A DNA stretch of 64,000 nt from Maricaulis sp039978735 (GCF_039978735.1 NZ_JBDWAS010000057.1:1-64000), one strand, 5' to 3'. Positions 52,254 through 60,300 are shown, counted from the first letter of the stretch. Notes: generated by a model not told the origin, from the sequence alone. Made by a program: numbers and translations.

Positions 52254-52326
52254 ACAGAACCGCAGGCCGTTGGCGGACGCCACCAATGGCTTTAAGCACG
52301 GACGCCTGACACAAAAGGATGGCGTC

Positions 52327-53142
52327 ATGACGCAGGCCCGGACCTTCCACGACCGCGTTGCGGTTTCGCTCGGCGATCACATTGCCCGGATCGAAATGAT
52401 CCGCGAGGACAAGCTGAACGCGCTGGACCCGGCCATGTTCGACGCGCTGATCGAGGCGGCAGCCTGGCTGCGCGAACAGCGCGAGGCGCGGGTGGCGATC
52501 CTGTCCGGCCGGGGCCGGATGTTCTGCGCCGGGCTGGATTTCGGCAGCTTCGCCGCGATGGCGGGCGAGGACGGGACAGCATCGACCGCGCTGGAGCCGC
52601 GCACGCACGGTCTGTGCAACACGCCGCAATACGCCGCCTATGCCTGGCATGAAGCGCCGGTGCCCGTGATCGTGGCGATCCAGGGCGGCGCGCTGGGCGG
52701 CGGGCTGCAGATCGCGCTGGGCGGCGATATCCGCATCGCCGCGCCAGACGCCAAGATCGCCATCGCCGAGACGCAATGGGGCCTGGTGCCCGACATGTCG
52801 GGCATGGCCCGCGTGCGCCGCCTGGTGCGCGACGATGTCCTGCGCCGGCTGACCTATACTGCCGAACGCATCGACGGCACCCGGGCCAGCGAGGCCGGTC
52901 TTGTCACCGAGGTGCACCCCGATCCGCAGGCCCGCGCCCTGGAGATCGCGCAGCAGATCGCCCATCGCAGCCCCTCGGCCATCCGCGCCTGCAAAGTGCT
53001 TCTCAACGGGCTGGACGATGCCAATGCCGGCGAGATCCTGGCCGCCGAGTCCCGCCTGCAGCAGGCGATCATCGGCCAGCCGAACCAGGTCGAGGCCGTA
53101 ATGGCCAATCTGGACAAACGGACGCCTGATTTTCGGGATTAG
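52327..53142 (+). CDS. Enoyl-CoA hydratase/isomerase (crotonase) family
   Basis: 271 residues from the ATG at 52327, with AAAAGGAT upstream. The crotonase core is visible: LNALDPAMFDAL, AILSGRGRMFCAGLDFGSF for the first oxyanion NH, GALGGGLQIALGGDIRIAA for the second, and AIAETQWGLVPDMSGM. The Asp in the last motif replaces one Glu of classic hydratases, so it may not hydrate crotonyl-CoA. The substrate cannot be told. Confidence 0.9.
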   Translation: MTQARTFHDRVAVSLGDHIARIEMIREDKLNALDPAMFDALIEAAAWLREQREARVAILSGRGRMFCAGLDFGSFAAMAGEDGTASTALEPRTHGLCNTPQYAAYAWHEAPVPVIVAIQGGALGGGLQIALGGDIRIAAPDAKIAIAETQWGLVPDMSGMARVRRLVRDDVLRRLTYTAERIDGTRASEAGLVTEVHPDPQARALEIAQQIAHRSPSAIRACKVLLNGLDDANAGEILAAESRLQQAIIGQPNQVEAVMANLDKRTPDFRD

Positions 53143-53276
53143 CCAGCATGGAAAATGCGCATGGCAGGCATGCGGACTGAGATTCGCGCAATTATCTGTT
53201 GTTGCGCCGCAACAGGGCCTGTATGCACGCCGCGCCCCGAGGGCCACGCCGGCCCTGCGGCGTAATGGAGATAGCC

Positions 53277-55850
53277 ATGAGCAACACGCAGAACTGGGTC
53301 GTACTGAAATTCGGCGGCACCAGCGTCAAATCGCTGGCGGACTGGCGTGTTATCTCCAAACGGATCGCCGATGTGCGGGCGGAGGGCAAACGGGTCTTCG
53401 TCGTGCACTCGGCCGTCGCGACGATCTCGGACCTGCTCGACACGCTGGTGACCCGCGCGGTCGCCGGCGAGGGCGAGGCCGAGCTTGCGGCGATCAAGGC
53501 GCGCCACCTGGAACTGGCGAGCGAGCTGGGTGTCGAGGGCGAGGCCCTGCTGGCGCCCTATTTCGACGCGCTGGACCGGCTGCGCGCCGGCCTGTCGCTG
53601 ACCGGCGATGTGTCGCCGCGCCTGAAGGCGCGCATCATGGCCCAGGGCGAGCTGATGGCGACGACGCTGGGCCAGGCCTGGCTGGCCCGCGAAGGCGTGG
53701 CCTCGGCCTGGCTGGATGCGCGCGATCACCTGACCGCGGCCCACGCCTCCGGCGCCCGCGGCTATCTGGCCTGCGACTGCCCCTTCGATGCCGACGCGCA
53801 TCTGCAGCGCACGCTGGCGGACCTGCCGCCGGTGATCGTCACCCAGGGCTTCATCGCCCGGCGCGAGGATGGCGACACCGCCCTCTTGGGCCGCGGCGGC
53901 TCGGACACATCGGCGAGCTATTTTGCCGCCAAGCTGGGCGCCGAGCGTATCGAGATCTGGACCGACGTGCCCGGCTTCTTCTCGGCGGATCCGCGTCTGA
54001 CCGGCGCCGCCCGCCAGATCCGCTCGCTCGCCTATGAAGAGGCGCAGGAACTGGCCTCGATGGGCGCCGGCGTGCTGCACCCGCGCGCCATCGGCCCGGT
54101 GCGCCGCGCCGGTATCGAGATGCAGGTGCTGTGCACGCACCGGCCGGAGATGACCGGCACAACGATCTCGGCCACCCCGTCGGAAGACACGCCGCGCATG
54201 AAAGCGGTGTCGGTGAAGCATGGCGTGCGCCTGATCACGCTGGAGACCGACGGAATGTGGCGCGCCTCCGGCTTTCTGGCGCGGGCCTTCGAACCCTTCT
54301 CGCGCCATGGTGTGTCGATCGACCTGGTCTCCACTTCGGAGACCTCGGTCACGGTGTCGCTGGACGACGATCCGGGCCTGACGCCGGACGTGCTCGGTGC
54401 GCTGGAGGACGAGCTGTCGCAGATCGCCAGCGTCAAGCTGATCGAGGATTGTGCCGCCGTTTCGATGGTCGGCCGCGGTGTGCGCGCCCTGCTCGCCCAG
54501 CTCGGCCCGGCGATGGAGGCCTTCGCCCACTATCCGGTACGGCTGGTCTCCCAGGCGGCCAATGATCTCAACCTCACTGTCGTGGTGGATGGCGATCAGG
54601 GCCGGCCGCTCTGCCGCCGCCTGCACGACCAGCTGATCCAGCCGAAACCGCGCGACAAGACTTTCGGTCCGTCCTGGCGGGAGATCGGCGAAAACCTGAC
54701 CGGGGCGGCCCCGGCGGGTGCCGGCACCTGGTGGCGCAACAAGCGCCAGGCGCTGCTCGATCTCTGCCCGGCCGACGGGGCGGTCTATGTCTACGATCTG
54801 GAGACCGTGCGCGCGCGCGCCGAAGCGGTCTCCGGGCTGAAGCATCTCGATCGCGGCTGGTATGCGATGAAGGCGAACGGCCATCCGGACATGATCCGCA
54901 CGGCGGTGGCTGCGGGCCTGGGCGTGGAATGCGTCTCGATCAACGAGGTCCGCGCCGCCCGCGAGGCGGTGCCGGGCCTGGAGGCCGACCGCATCCTGTT
55001 CACGCCGAACTTCGCGCCGAAGGCGGAATACGCCGAAGCGCTGGAACTGGGTGTGCATGTCACGCTGGACGGGCTGCACCCGCTGCGCGCCTGGCCGGAG
55101 ATCTTCAAGGGCCGCAAGATCACGCTGCGGATCAATCCGCAGCGCCCGGAAGGCCATCACAAGCATGTCCGCACGGCCGGGCCGGAAGCCAAGTTCGGCC
55201 TGCATGCCGACGAGCTGGACGAGGCGCGCACCCTCGCCGCCCAGGCCGGCGCGATCGTCAACGGCCTGCACGTGCATTCCGGTTCGGGCATTTCCGACCC
55301 GGATCACTGGCGCCGGGTCGGCCTCTTCCTGGTGGAGACGGCACGCACGATGCCGGACGTGGAGATCCTCGATCTGGGCGGCGGCCTGTCGGTCGACGAG
55401 GCCTCGGGTGTGCGCCGTATCGACATGGTGGCGCTCGATGCGGTGCTGGGCGATCTCAAGACCGCCCATCCGCAATACCAGCTGTGGATCGAGCCGGGCC
55501 GCTATATCTCGGCGGAAGCCGGCGTTCTGCTCGCCCGGGTGACCCAGCTCAAACACACCCCGGATGCGCGCTTCATCGGCCTCAATACCGGCATGAACTC
55601 GCTGATCCGCCCGGCGCTCTACGGTGCGCGGCACGAGATCGTCAATCTCACCCGGCTCGACGAGGACGCCGCCTGGATCGCCGATATTGTCGGTCCGATC
55701 TGCGAAACCGCCGACCGTCTGGGCGCCCAGCGCCTGATGCCGGAAACGCAGGAAGGCGATGTCATGCTGATCGCCAATGGCGGCGCCTATGGCCGCGTCA
55801 TGTCGTCCAGCTACAACATGCGCGAACCGGCGGGCGAGGTGGCGATCTAG
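53277..55850 (+). CDS. Bifunctional aspartate kinase / diaminopimelate decarboxylase
   Basis: 857 residues from the ATG at 53277, with GGAG upstream. Residues 1-300 are an aspartate kinase: KFGGTSVKS at the start and LGRGGSDTSASYFAAKLGA near 205. ACT regulatory repeats follow (about 315-450, LDDDPGLTPDVLGALEDELS). From about 480 the protein is a fold-type III diaminopimelate decarboxylase with the PLP Lys near 532 (WYAMKANGHPD), HVHSGSG near 667, the GGGLSV loop and GPICETADRLG. It would catalyse the first and last steps of lysine synthesis. This LysC-LysA fusion is known from a few lineages. Confidence 0.95.
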   Translation: MSNTQNWVVLKFGGTSVKSLADWRVISKRIADVRAEGKRVFVVHSAVATISDLLDTLVTRAVAGEGEAELAAIKARHLELASELGVEGEALLAPYFDALDRLRAGLSLTGDVSPRLKARIMAQGELMATTLGQAWLAREGVASAWLDARDHLTAAHASGARGYLACDCPFDADAHLQRTLADLPPVIVTQGFIARREDGDTALLGRGGSDTSASYFAAKLGAERIEIWTDVPGFFSADPRLTGAARQIRSLAYEEAQELASMGAGVLHPRAIGPVRRAGIEMQVLCTHRPEMTGTTISATPSEDTPRMKAVSVKHGVRLITLETDGMWRASGFLARAFEPFSRHGVSIDLVSTSETSVTVSLDDDPGLTPDVLGALEDELSQIASVKLIEDCAAVSMVGRGVRALLAQLGPAMEAFAHYPVRLVSQAANDLNLTVVVDGDQGRPLCRRLHDQLIQPKPRDKTFGPSWREIGENLTGAAPAGAGTWWRNKRQALLDLCPADGAVYVYDLETVRARAEAVSGLKHLDRGWYAMKANGHPDMIRTAVAAGLGVECVSINEVRAAREAVPGLEADRILFTPNFAPKAEYAEALELGVHVTLDGLHPLRAWPEIFKGRKITLRINPQRPEGHHKHVRTAGPEAKFGLHADELDEARTLAAQAGAIVNGLHVHSGSGISDPDHWRRVGLFLVETARTMPDVEILDLGGGLSVDEASGVRRIDMVALDAVLGDLKTAHPQYQLWIEPGRYISAEAGVLLARVTQLKHTPDARFIGLNTGMNSLIRPALYGARHEIVNLTRLDEDAAWIADIVGPICETADRLGAQRLMPETQEGDVMLIANGGAYGRVMSSSYNMREPAGEVAI

Positions 55851-55863
55851 CAATCGGGACCAC

Positions 55864-55895
55864 GGGCGGCCGGCGTAGAAGCGCGCTGGCCGCCC
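55864..55895 (+). terminator. Possible stem-loop after the LysC-LysA gene
   Basis: GGGCGGCC and GGCCGCCC are perfect 8-bp complements around a 16-nt loop, 14 bases past the stop. No U-tract follows, so it may stabilise the transcript end rather than terminate it. Confidence 0.4.
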
Positions 55896-55947
55896 GCCTG
55901 CCTTGCGGGCTGTCGAATCGCCTGTGGGCGCCTAGGCTCTCATTGCC

Positions 55948-56529
55948 ATGACCCCGGACACCCTGCTCGATATCGCGGCATCGCTTCCCGCGAATGCCAC
56001 ACTGCTCGCAACGCTGCCGGAACTGGGCCTGCCGCAGGCCCATCTGACCGCCGGCTGCCTGTTCCAGCCCGTCTGGAATCACCGTTCCGGACGCGAGCCG
56101 GGCTGGGGCATCAAGGATTTCGACGTCTTCTATTTCGACAACTCCGACCTCTCCTGGGAGGCCGAGAACGCCGTGATCGAGCGGGCCAATGCCCTGCTCG
56201 GGCCGCTCGCGCCGCAGGTCGAGATCCGCAATCAGGCGCGCGTTCACCTTTGGTATGAGCAGCGTTTCGGACGGGCCATTGCGCCGCTGACATCGGCGCG
56301 CGACGGTATCGACCGTTTCCTGATCCCCTGCACATCGATCGGTGTGGAAGTGGCAACAGGCGAGGTCTATGCCCCCAACGGGCTGGATGAGACCTGGGCC
56401 GGCATCCTGCGACCCAATCCCCTGCTCGACGAGACGGAGCTGTTTCTCGCCAAGGCGGAAAGCTACCGCTCCCGCTGGCCCTGGCTGACCCTCGAAACCG
56501 GCACGCCGCACGCGTGCGCGCCGGTCTGA
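55948..56529 (+). CDS. Nucleotidyltransferase family protein (DUF925/NTP_transf_6)
   Basis: 193 residues. The family features are LTAGCLFQPVWNHRSGREPG, KDFDVFYFDNSDLSWEAENA with the DxD metal pair, and EIRNQARVHLWYEQRFG. The end has YAPNGLDETWAGILRPNP. It is a polymerase-beta-like nucleotidyltransferase fold of unknown substrate. The ATG at 55948 has no strong ribosome-binding site. Confidence 0.88.
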   Translation: MTPDTLLDIAASLPANATLLATLPELGLPQAHLTAGCLFQPVWNHRSGREPGWGIKDFDVFYFDNSDLSWEAENAVIERANALLGPLAPQVEIRNQARVHLWYEQRFGRAIAPLTSARDGIDRFLIPCTSIGVEVATGEVYAPNGLDETWAGILRPNPLLDETELFLAKAESYRSRWPWLTLETGTPHACAPV

Positions 56530-56543
56530 GATGGCGCGCGCTC

Positions 56544-57851
56544 CTACTCGCTGCGCACCAGTTCGTAGCGGTCTTCACCAACCAGAAGTTCGGCAGCGCC
56601 CGCATCGCCGAACCGGATTCCGGCGGGGATGCCGCGGATCCGGAACAGGCCGGGTTCGCGCTCGACAAGGCCGGTGCGGCGGACAAGCGTGCCGTCCGGC
56701 GCCGTTTCGACATAGATCAGGTCTGCCCCGCTCACCTCGATCCGGATGCGGTTGCCGTCCGGTTCGCTGGCAAAGCGATACTCGCCTTCATACTGCGCCA
56801 GCCCCTCTGCTGCGCCACCCGAGCCGAAGACCGGCAGCGGAACGGACGGATCGAGCAGATGCAGGGCGATCTGCTGCAGCCCGTCATCGGCCGAGGCATT
56901 GCTCAGCAGCACCACACCGGTCGCCGTGTCCTGACGGAAGCCGACAAAGACCTGATAGCCATTGGCATCGCCGCTGTGATGGAAGACCCGGCGCTGACCA
57001 TTGTCATGCACCTGCCAACCCAGTGGCACGCCATCCGTGCCGTCGAGCGCCAGACTGACGATTGCAGCGGCGTCTCCTTCAGGTGCCAGATGCGCTTCGA
57101 CCAGCCGCGCGAGATCCCGCGCCGTCGAATAAAGACCGCCCGTGCCGTGAGCGACGCTCACCGTCTGCGGGCGGCTGTCCGAGATATCGCGGCCGCCTGC
57201 ATGAGGATGCGCCAGGCGCTCCGGCTGATCGATTTCGTAGACCGTGTCGGCCAGGCCAAGCGGCCCGGTCACCGCGACCGCCAGATTGCCGGCGATGCTC
57301 CGGCCGGTCGCTTCCGTCAGGGCAAGCGCGAGCAGGGCCATGCCCGTATTGGAGTAGGCCGGCGTGTCCGACGGCGCAGCCGACCGGGCCACTTCGATCA
57401 GCGCGTTGGCACCATTGGCAGACAGAACCTCGCCAGGGACTTGCCGCGGCAGGCCGGCGCGGTGTGTCGCCAGCTGGGCCAGCGTCACCGGATTGCCGGC
57501 CAGGCGGTCCGGCCAGATGGCCGAAAGGGGCGTGTCCGGCGATACGTCGCCCTGTACCGCCAGGCCGGCGAGGGTTTCAGCGGTGAAGAGCTTGGTGACG
57601 GAACCGAGCTCGAAAACCGTGTCGGGGCCGATGGCGGGAGATGCCGGATTGCCCGTGCGGCCATATGCGAGAAAGACGCTCTGCCCGTCGCGGACATAGC
57701 CGAGCACGACGCCAGGCCGCCCGCCCTGCTCGACCGCCGCCTCCAGGCTGGCAGCCACGGCCGGCGGGACGGCGTCCTCGGCGGTCGCCGGTGCACAGGC
57801 GACGCAAACACTCGCGGCCAGGATGGCCCACATGGAAGGCGTGCGGTTCAT
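56544..57851 (-). CDS. Class C beta-lactamase-fold serine hydrolase
   Basis: 435 residues from the ATG at 57851. The signal sequence ends around SVCVACAPATA, so it may be a lipoprotein. The catalytic SxxK is S84-V-T-K87 in LGSVTKLFTA, the YxN is Y166-S-N, and HHSGDANGY supplies an HxG-like third motif. A C-terminal beta domain follows the hydrolase. Members include D-aminopeptidases, esterases and beta-lactamases; resistance should not be assumed. The start overlaps the XRE gene stop (ATGA). Confidence 0.9.
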   Translation of the reverse strand: MNRTPSMWAILAASVCVACAPATAEDAVPPAVAASLEAAVEQGGRPGVVLGYVRDGQSVFLAYGRTGNPASPAIGPDTVFELGSVTKLFTAETLAGLAVQGDVSPDTPLSAIWPDRLAGNPVTLAQLATHRAGLPRQVPGEVLSANGANALIEVARSAAPSDTPAYSNTGMALLALALTEATGRSIAGNLAVAVTGPLGLADTVYEIDQPERLAHPHAGGRDISDSRPQTVSVAHGTGGLYSTARDLARLVEAHLAPEGDAAAIVSLALDGTDGVPLGWQVHDNGQRRVFHHSGDANGYQVFVGFRQDTATGVVLLSNASADDGLQQIALHLLDPSVPLPVFGSGGAAEGLAQYEGEYRFASEPDGNRIRIEVSGADLIYVETAPDGTLVRRTGLVEREPGLFRIRGIPAGIRFGDAGAAELLVGEDRYELVRSE

Positions 57852-58060
57852 TCTTCGTCCTCTTCGATATCCAGAATGTCGCCGGGCCGGCAATCCAGCG
57901 CGCGGCAGATGCCCAGGAGCGTATTGAAGCGCACGCCGCGGACGTGCCCGTTCTTGAGCAGGGAAAGATTGGTGGTCGACACGCCGACTTCGGCCGCCAG
58001 CTGGTTCAGCGACATCTTGCGGCGGGCCATCATCTCGTCGATCCGCACGACAATCCGCAT
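57848..58060 (-). CDS. Small XRE-family regulator (YozG-like)
   Basis: 70 residues. The helix-turn-helix reads MSLNQLAAEVGVSTTNLSLL, followed by FNTLLGICRALDCRPGDIL. An acidic tail (DIEEDEE) ends the protein. It starts in the stop of the DUF2975 gene (TGATG) and ends in the start of the hydrolase gene (ATGA). The DUF2975-XRE pair is a recurrent bacterial arrangement. It probably binds the AT-rich dyads at 58715-58753. Confidence 0.92.
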   Translation of the reverse strand: MRIVVRIDEMMARRKMSLNQLAAEVGVSTTNLSLLKNGHVRGVRFNTLLGICRALDCRPGDILDIEEDEE

Positions 58061-58680
58061 CACACGATCTCGTCGCTGTCGCGCTGCACTTCGGCACCGA
58101 CGCGGAAAGCCTGGGCGACGACGAGCAGGACGAGGCCCGCGACCAGGAGACCGGCATCGATGTCCGGCATCATGCGCAGGGCACCGCCTTCCGGCACGCG
58201 AGCGAATGTGTGGATCAGGATCGTGTCTGACGGGGCGTGTGGCAGCAGGATGACCTGCCAGACCAGCGCGCGCACGGCCTGCCAGGCCGGAACCAGCAGG
58301 ATCAGGATACCGGCAAGGATCAGCCCCTGTGCCGTGGCCGGCGCAAAGGGACGCCGGGTGGCGACCTGGCGGCAGACCCGGCGCAGCATCCAGATCGCCG
58401 CGATCCACAGCGCGCCGGTGATCAACACATCAGCCGCACGAAACAGGTCTGCAACCAGGCCTGCCCCGGTGACGATCAGGCTGCCCTGGCGAATGTCAGC
58501 ATGGGCGCCGCCGGCGTCGGACTGAACGGCCGGAGCCCCTTCCAGACGCACACTGTAGCCCGCGTCCAGCGGCTGGCCCGCAAGCGGCGCGATGATGACG
58601 AATGCGAGGGCGATCACACTCGCCGCCACGGCGAGCATGAGAACGGCCGTCAGCAGCCAGTCGAGAATTCGGGCGGTCAT
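58060..58680 (-). CDS. DUF2975 membrane protein
   Basis: 206 residues from the ATG at 58680, after GGAG. Four hydrophobic segments (about 9-32, 84-103, 123-145 and 176-195) are present. DUF2975 proteins are typically encoded with a small YozG-type regulator, as here, and may sense or sequester it at the membrane. That role is inference. Confidence 0.88.
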   Translation of the reverse strand: MTARILDWLLTAVLMLAVAASVIALAFVIIAPLAGQPLDAGYSVRLEGAPAVQSDAGGAHADIRQGSLIVTGAGLVADLFRAADVLITGALWIAAIWMLRRVCRQVATRRPFAPATAQGLILAGILILLVPAWQAVRALVWQVILLPHAPSDTILIHTFARVPEGGALRMMPDIDAGLLVAGLVLLVVAQAFRVGAEVQRDSDEIV

Positions 58681-58714
58681 GGGCAACTCCTTCGCCGCCC
58701 GGATCGCATTTCAG

Positions 58715-58753
58715 ATTATGTTTTTCAAGAAAAATATTATGTTTTACGTAAAA
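58715..58753. promoter_or_regulatory. Tandem AT-rich dyads upstream of the DUF2975-XRE operon
   Basis: ATTATG-TTTTTCAAGAAAAA and ATTATG-TTTTACGTAAAA start 21 bp apart, two helical turns. TTTTTC-aa-GAAAAA is a perfect inverted repeat and TTTTACGTAAAA a perfect palindrome. They stand out in this GC-rich DNA and are a likely binding site for the XRE protein. They also lie upstream of the divergent monooxygenase gene. Confidence 0.55.
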
Positions 58754-58845
58754 ATTTGACTCGGGTTTTCCCATCGCTTGCGCATGGAATTCCTGCCGGA
58801 GCCTTGCTAGCCTCGCGAGTCACGGGACACGCACAGGGGACACGC

Positions 58846-59151
58846 ATGTACGGGCTGATCGGGAAATTCATCGCGGCGGAGGGGCAGCGTGATGCGCTGG
58901 TCGATATCCTGCTGGAGGGCATGGCCAGCATGCCGGGCTGTTTCAGCTATGTCGTCGCACGCGATCCGCAGGATGCCAGCGCGATCTGGATCACCGAGGT
59001 CTGGGACAATGCGGAAAGCCACCGCGCATCGCTGGAACTGCCCTCGGTGCAGCAGGCGATCGCCCGCGGCCGGCCCCTGATTGCAGGCATGGAGCGGATC
59101 GCCGAAACCGCGCCCGCAGGCGGGCACGGTCTGGCCAAGGAGCCGCTCTAG
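58846..59151 (+). CDS. Antibiotic biosynthesis monooxygenase (quinol monooxygenase-like)
   Basis: 101 residues from the ATG at 58846, after AGGGGA. The dimeric alpha-beta-barrel ABM fold shows GLIGKFIAAEGQRDALVDIL, GCFSYVVARDPQDASAIWIT and EVWDNAESHRASL. YgiN-like members oxidise quinols without metal or cofactor. The divergent XRE dyads may also affect it. Confidence 0.88.
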   Translation: MYGLIGKFIAAEGQRDALVDILLEGMASMPGCFSYVVARDPQDASAIWITEVWDNAESHRASLELPSVQQAIARGRPLIAGMERIAETAPAGGHGLAKEPL

Positions 59152-59163
59152 TTCACGCGCCTG

Positions 59164-59265
59164 GAGCGTGATCAGGTGAAGTGGAAGCCGGTTCATCGGT
59201 TCGATCACGCGACCACTCAGGACCATGGAGCAGGGACGTTTCCGCAGGAAACGATCCTGCTCTAG
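59164..59265. repeat. Structured palindromic repeat, copy D (modules A and B)
   Basis: Module A (59167-59209): arms CGTGATC/GATCACG are perfect. GGTGAA pairs with TTCATC through one G-T wobble, and the core is GTGGAAGCCGG. Module B (about 59226-59264) has an outer GAGCAG/CTGCTC and an inner GTTTCC-gca-GGAAAC hairpin. The last bases, CTCTAG, contain the stop codon of the DUF4396 gene read on the minus strand. Confidence 0.9.
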
Positions 59266-59708
59266 TGGCAGCTCTTCCCCAGCGCGGCGAGGCGCCAGTA
59301 ATTATAGGGCAGGGGCGCCAGGAAGCCGGCCAGCAGCATGATGGGCAGCACCCACCAGGTCAGCTTGGCGCCACCGGTCAGCAGAACATCCACCGAATTC
59401 ATCACCGCCTCCATGGCGATCATGGAGATGAAGGACATGCCGATGGCGGTCCGGAACGCGGTCTTCAGGGCCATCTGACGCGACAGGATGAAGGTCTCCA
59501 GCGCGATGGAGGTGAGCAGGCCGTTGACGATGGCCAGGCTCATGATCGCCATCGTCGGCCAGGGAATGCCTGTGGCCTGGAAGAAGGCGATCGTGCCGAA
59601 ATCGCCGATGGAACAGCCCAGCAGGCACCAGGCGGTATTCTTCGAGGCCCGGCCCCACAGGGGCGCGCGTTGCCAGAAACCCGGCCGGGCAAGGGAGGTC
59701 GCAGTCAT
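59262..59708 (-). CDS. DUF4396 membrane protein, probably copper-related
   Basis: 148 residues. Four hydrophobic segments are present. Conserved features are CLLGCSIGDFGTIAFFQ (C28, C32 before the first helix pair) and a C-terminal PLPYNYWRLAALGKSCH ending in Cys-His, which could bind Cu(I). A GGAG lies upstream. A MerR-type promoter with a 19-bp spacer drives it from the shared region with cueR, so copper-induced expression is inferred. A transport or chaperone role is likely but unproven. Confidence 0.85.
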   Translation of the reverse strand: MTATSLARPGFWQRAPLWGRASKNTAWCLLGCSIGDFGTIAFFQATGIPWPTMAIMSLAIVNGLLTSIALETFILSRQMALKTAFRTAIGMSFISMIAMEAVMNSVDVLLTGGAKLTWWVLPIMLLAGFLAPLPYNYWRLAALGKSCH

Positions 59709-59742
59709 GATGATGGTCTCCGGTTTACATCAACTGCCGCAC

Positions 59743-59773
59743 TACCTAATCTTTCCTGTAGCTGGAGAGTCAA
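59743..59773 (-). promoter_or_regulatory. CueR-type promoter and operator
   Basis: On the minus strand TTGACT (59773-59768) and TAGGTA (59748-59743) are separated by exactly 19 bp, the long spacer typical of MerR-activated promoters. Inside it lies the dyad CTCTCC-agctaca-GGAAAG (59769-59751). Transcription would start near 59736, giving a leader of about 28 nt before the DUF4396 start. Confidence 0.7.
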
Positions 59774-59785
59774 GGATATCGCCGC

Positions 59786-60169
59786 ATGAATATCGGAAGC
59801 GCTGCCAGGGCCGCCGGACTGCCCGTGAAAACCGTGCGCTATTATGCTGATATCGGCTTGGTCGAAGCGCCGGACCGGACGCAGACCGGCTATCGGCGCT
59901 ATGACGAAGCGGCGGTCCGCAAGCTCGCCTTCGTGCGCCGCGCCCGCGATTTCGGCTTCTCCATCGAGGAATGCCGCGAGCTCCTGAGCCTGTACGAGGA
60001 CAAGAGCCGGTCGAGTGCCGATGTCCGCGCCATAGCGGCGGCGCATCTCGAGGAGATCGAGGAGAAGCAGCGCCAGCTGGCCGCCCTGCGTGACGAGCTG
60101 GCCCTTCTGGTCACCGCCTGCCGCGGCGACGACCGGCCGGACTGTCCGATCCTCGACCGTCTGGCCTGA
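59786..60169 (+). CDS. cueR: Copper-responsive MerR regulator CueR
   Basis: 127 residues. The MerR helix-turn-helix is IGSAARAAGLPVKTVRYYAD. The metal site has C112 and C120 with spacing CRGDDRPDC, and S77 in SSADV, as in E. coli CueR where Ser77 favours monovalent ions. Length and numbering match CueR closely. It activates the divergent DUF4396 gene in response to Cu(I) by inference. The stop abuts a structured repeat. Confidence 0.94.
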   Translation: MNIGSAARAAGLPVKTVRYYADIGLVEAPDRTQTGYRRYDEAAVRKLAFVRRARDFGFSIEECRELLSLYEDKSRSSADVRAIAAAHLEEIEEKQRQLAALRDELALLVTACRGDDRPDCPILDRLA

Positions 60170-60214
60170 AGCATTTTCAGCAGAAGTGGAAACCGGTTCT
60201 GCGGTTCGAAAATG
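60170..60214. repeat. Structured palindromic repeat, copy E (diverged arms)
   Basis: Arm1 CATTTTC (60172-60178), an A, arm2 GCAGAA, core GTGGAAACCGG, arm2' TTCTGC, GGTTC and arm1' GAAAATG. It has the same 43-nt geometry as copies A-D, but arm1 changes at three pairs and arm2 at two pairs, all compensated. It begins directly after the cueR stop and has no module B. Confidence 0.9.
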
Positions 60215-60300
60215 GGCCGCCCACGAAGGCCGGACCCCGGCACCCCGGGGATATCCAGCATCTTATCCCCGCCCCCTCAGCCTCGCCTATACTGCCTCCA

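Noticed and set aside
53139..55853. 904-codon minus-strand ORF
   Set aside because: Antisense shadow of the LysC-LysA fusion gene; Arg/His/Asp-rich composition without motifs.
56544..57851. Antibiotic-resistance beta-lactamase
   Set aside because: The SxxK and YxN motifs only define the class C fold, which is shared with esterases and peptidases; context gives no support for resistance.
58820..58850. Third site of the GGGACAYGTACC palindrome family
   Set aside because: Two GGGACACGCA stretches resemble the arm but no complementary arm is present.
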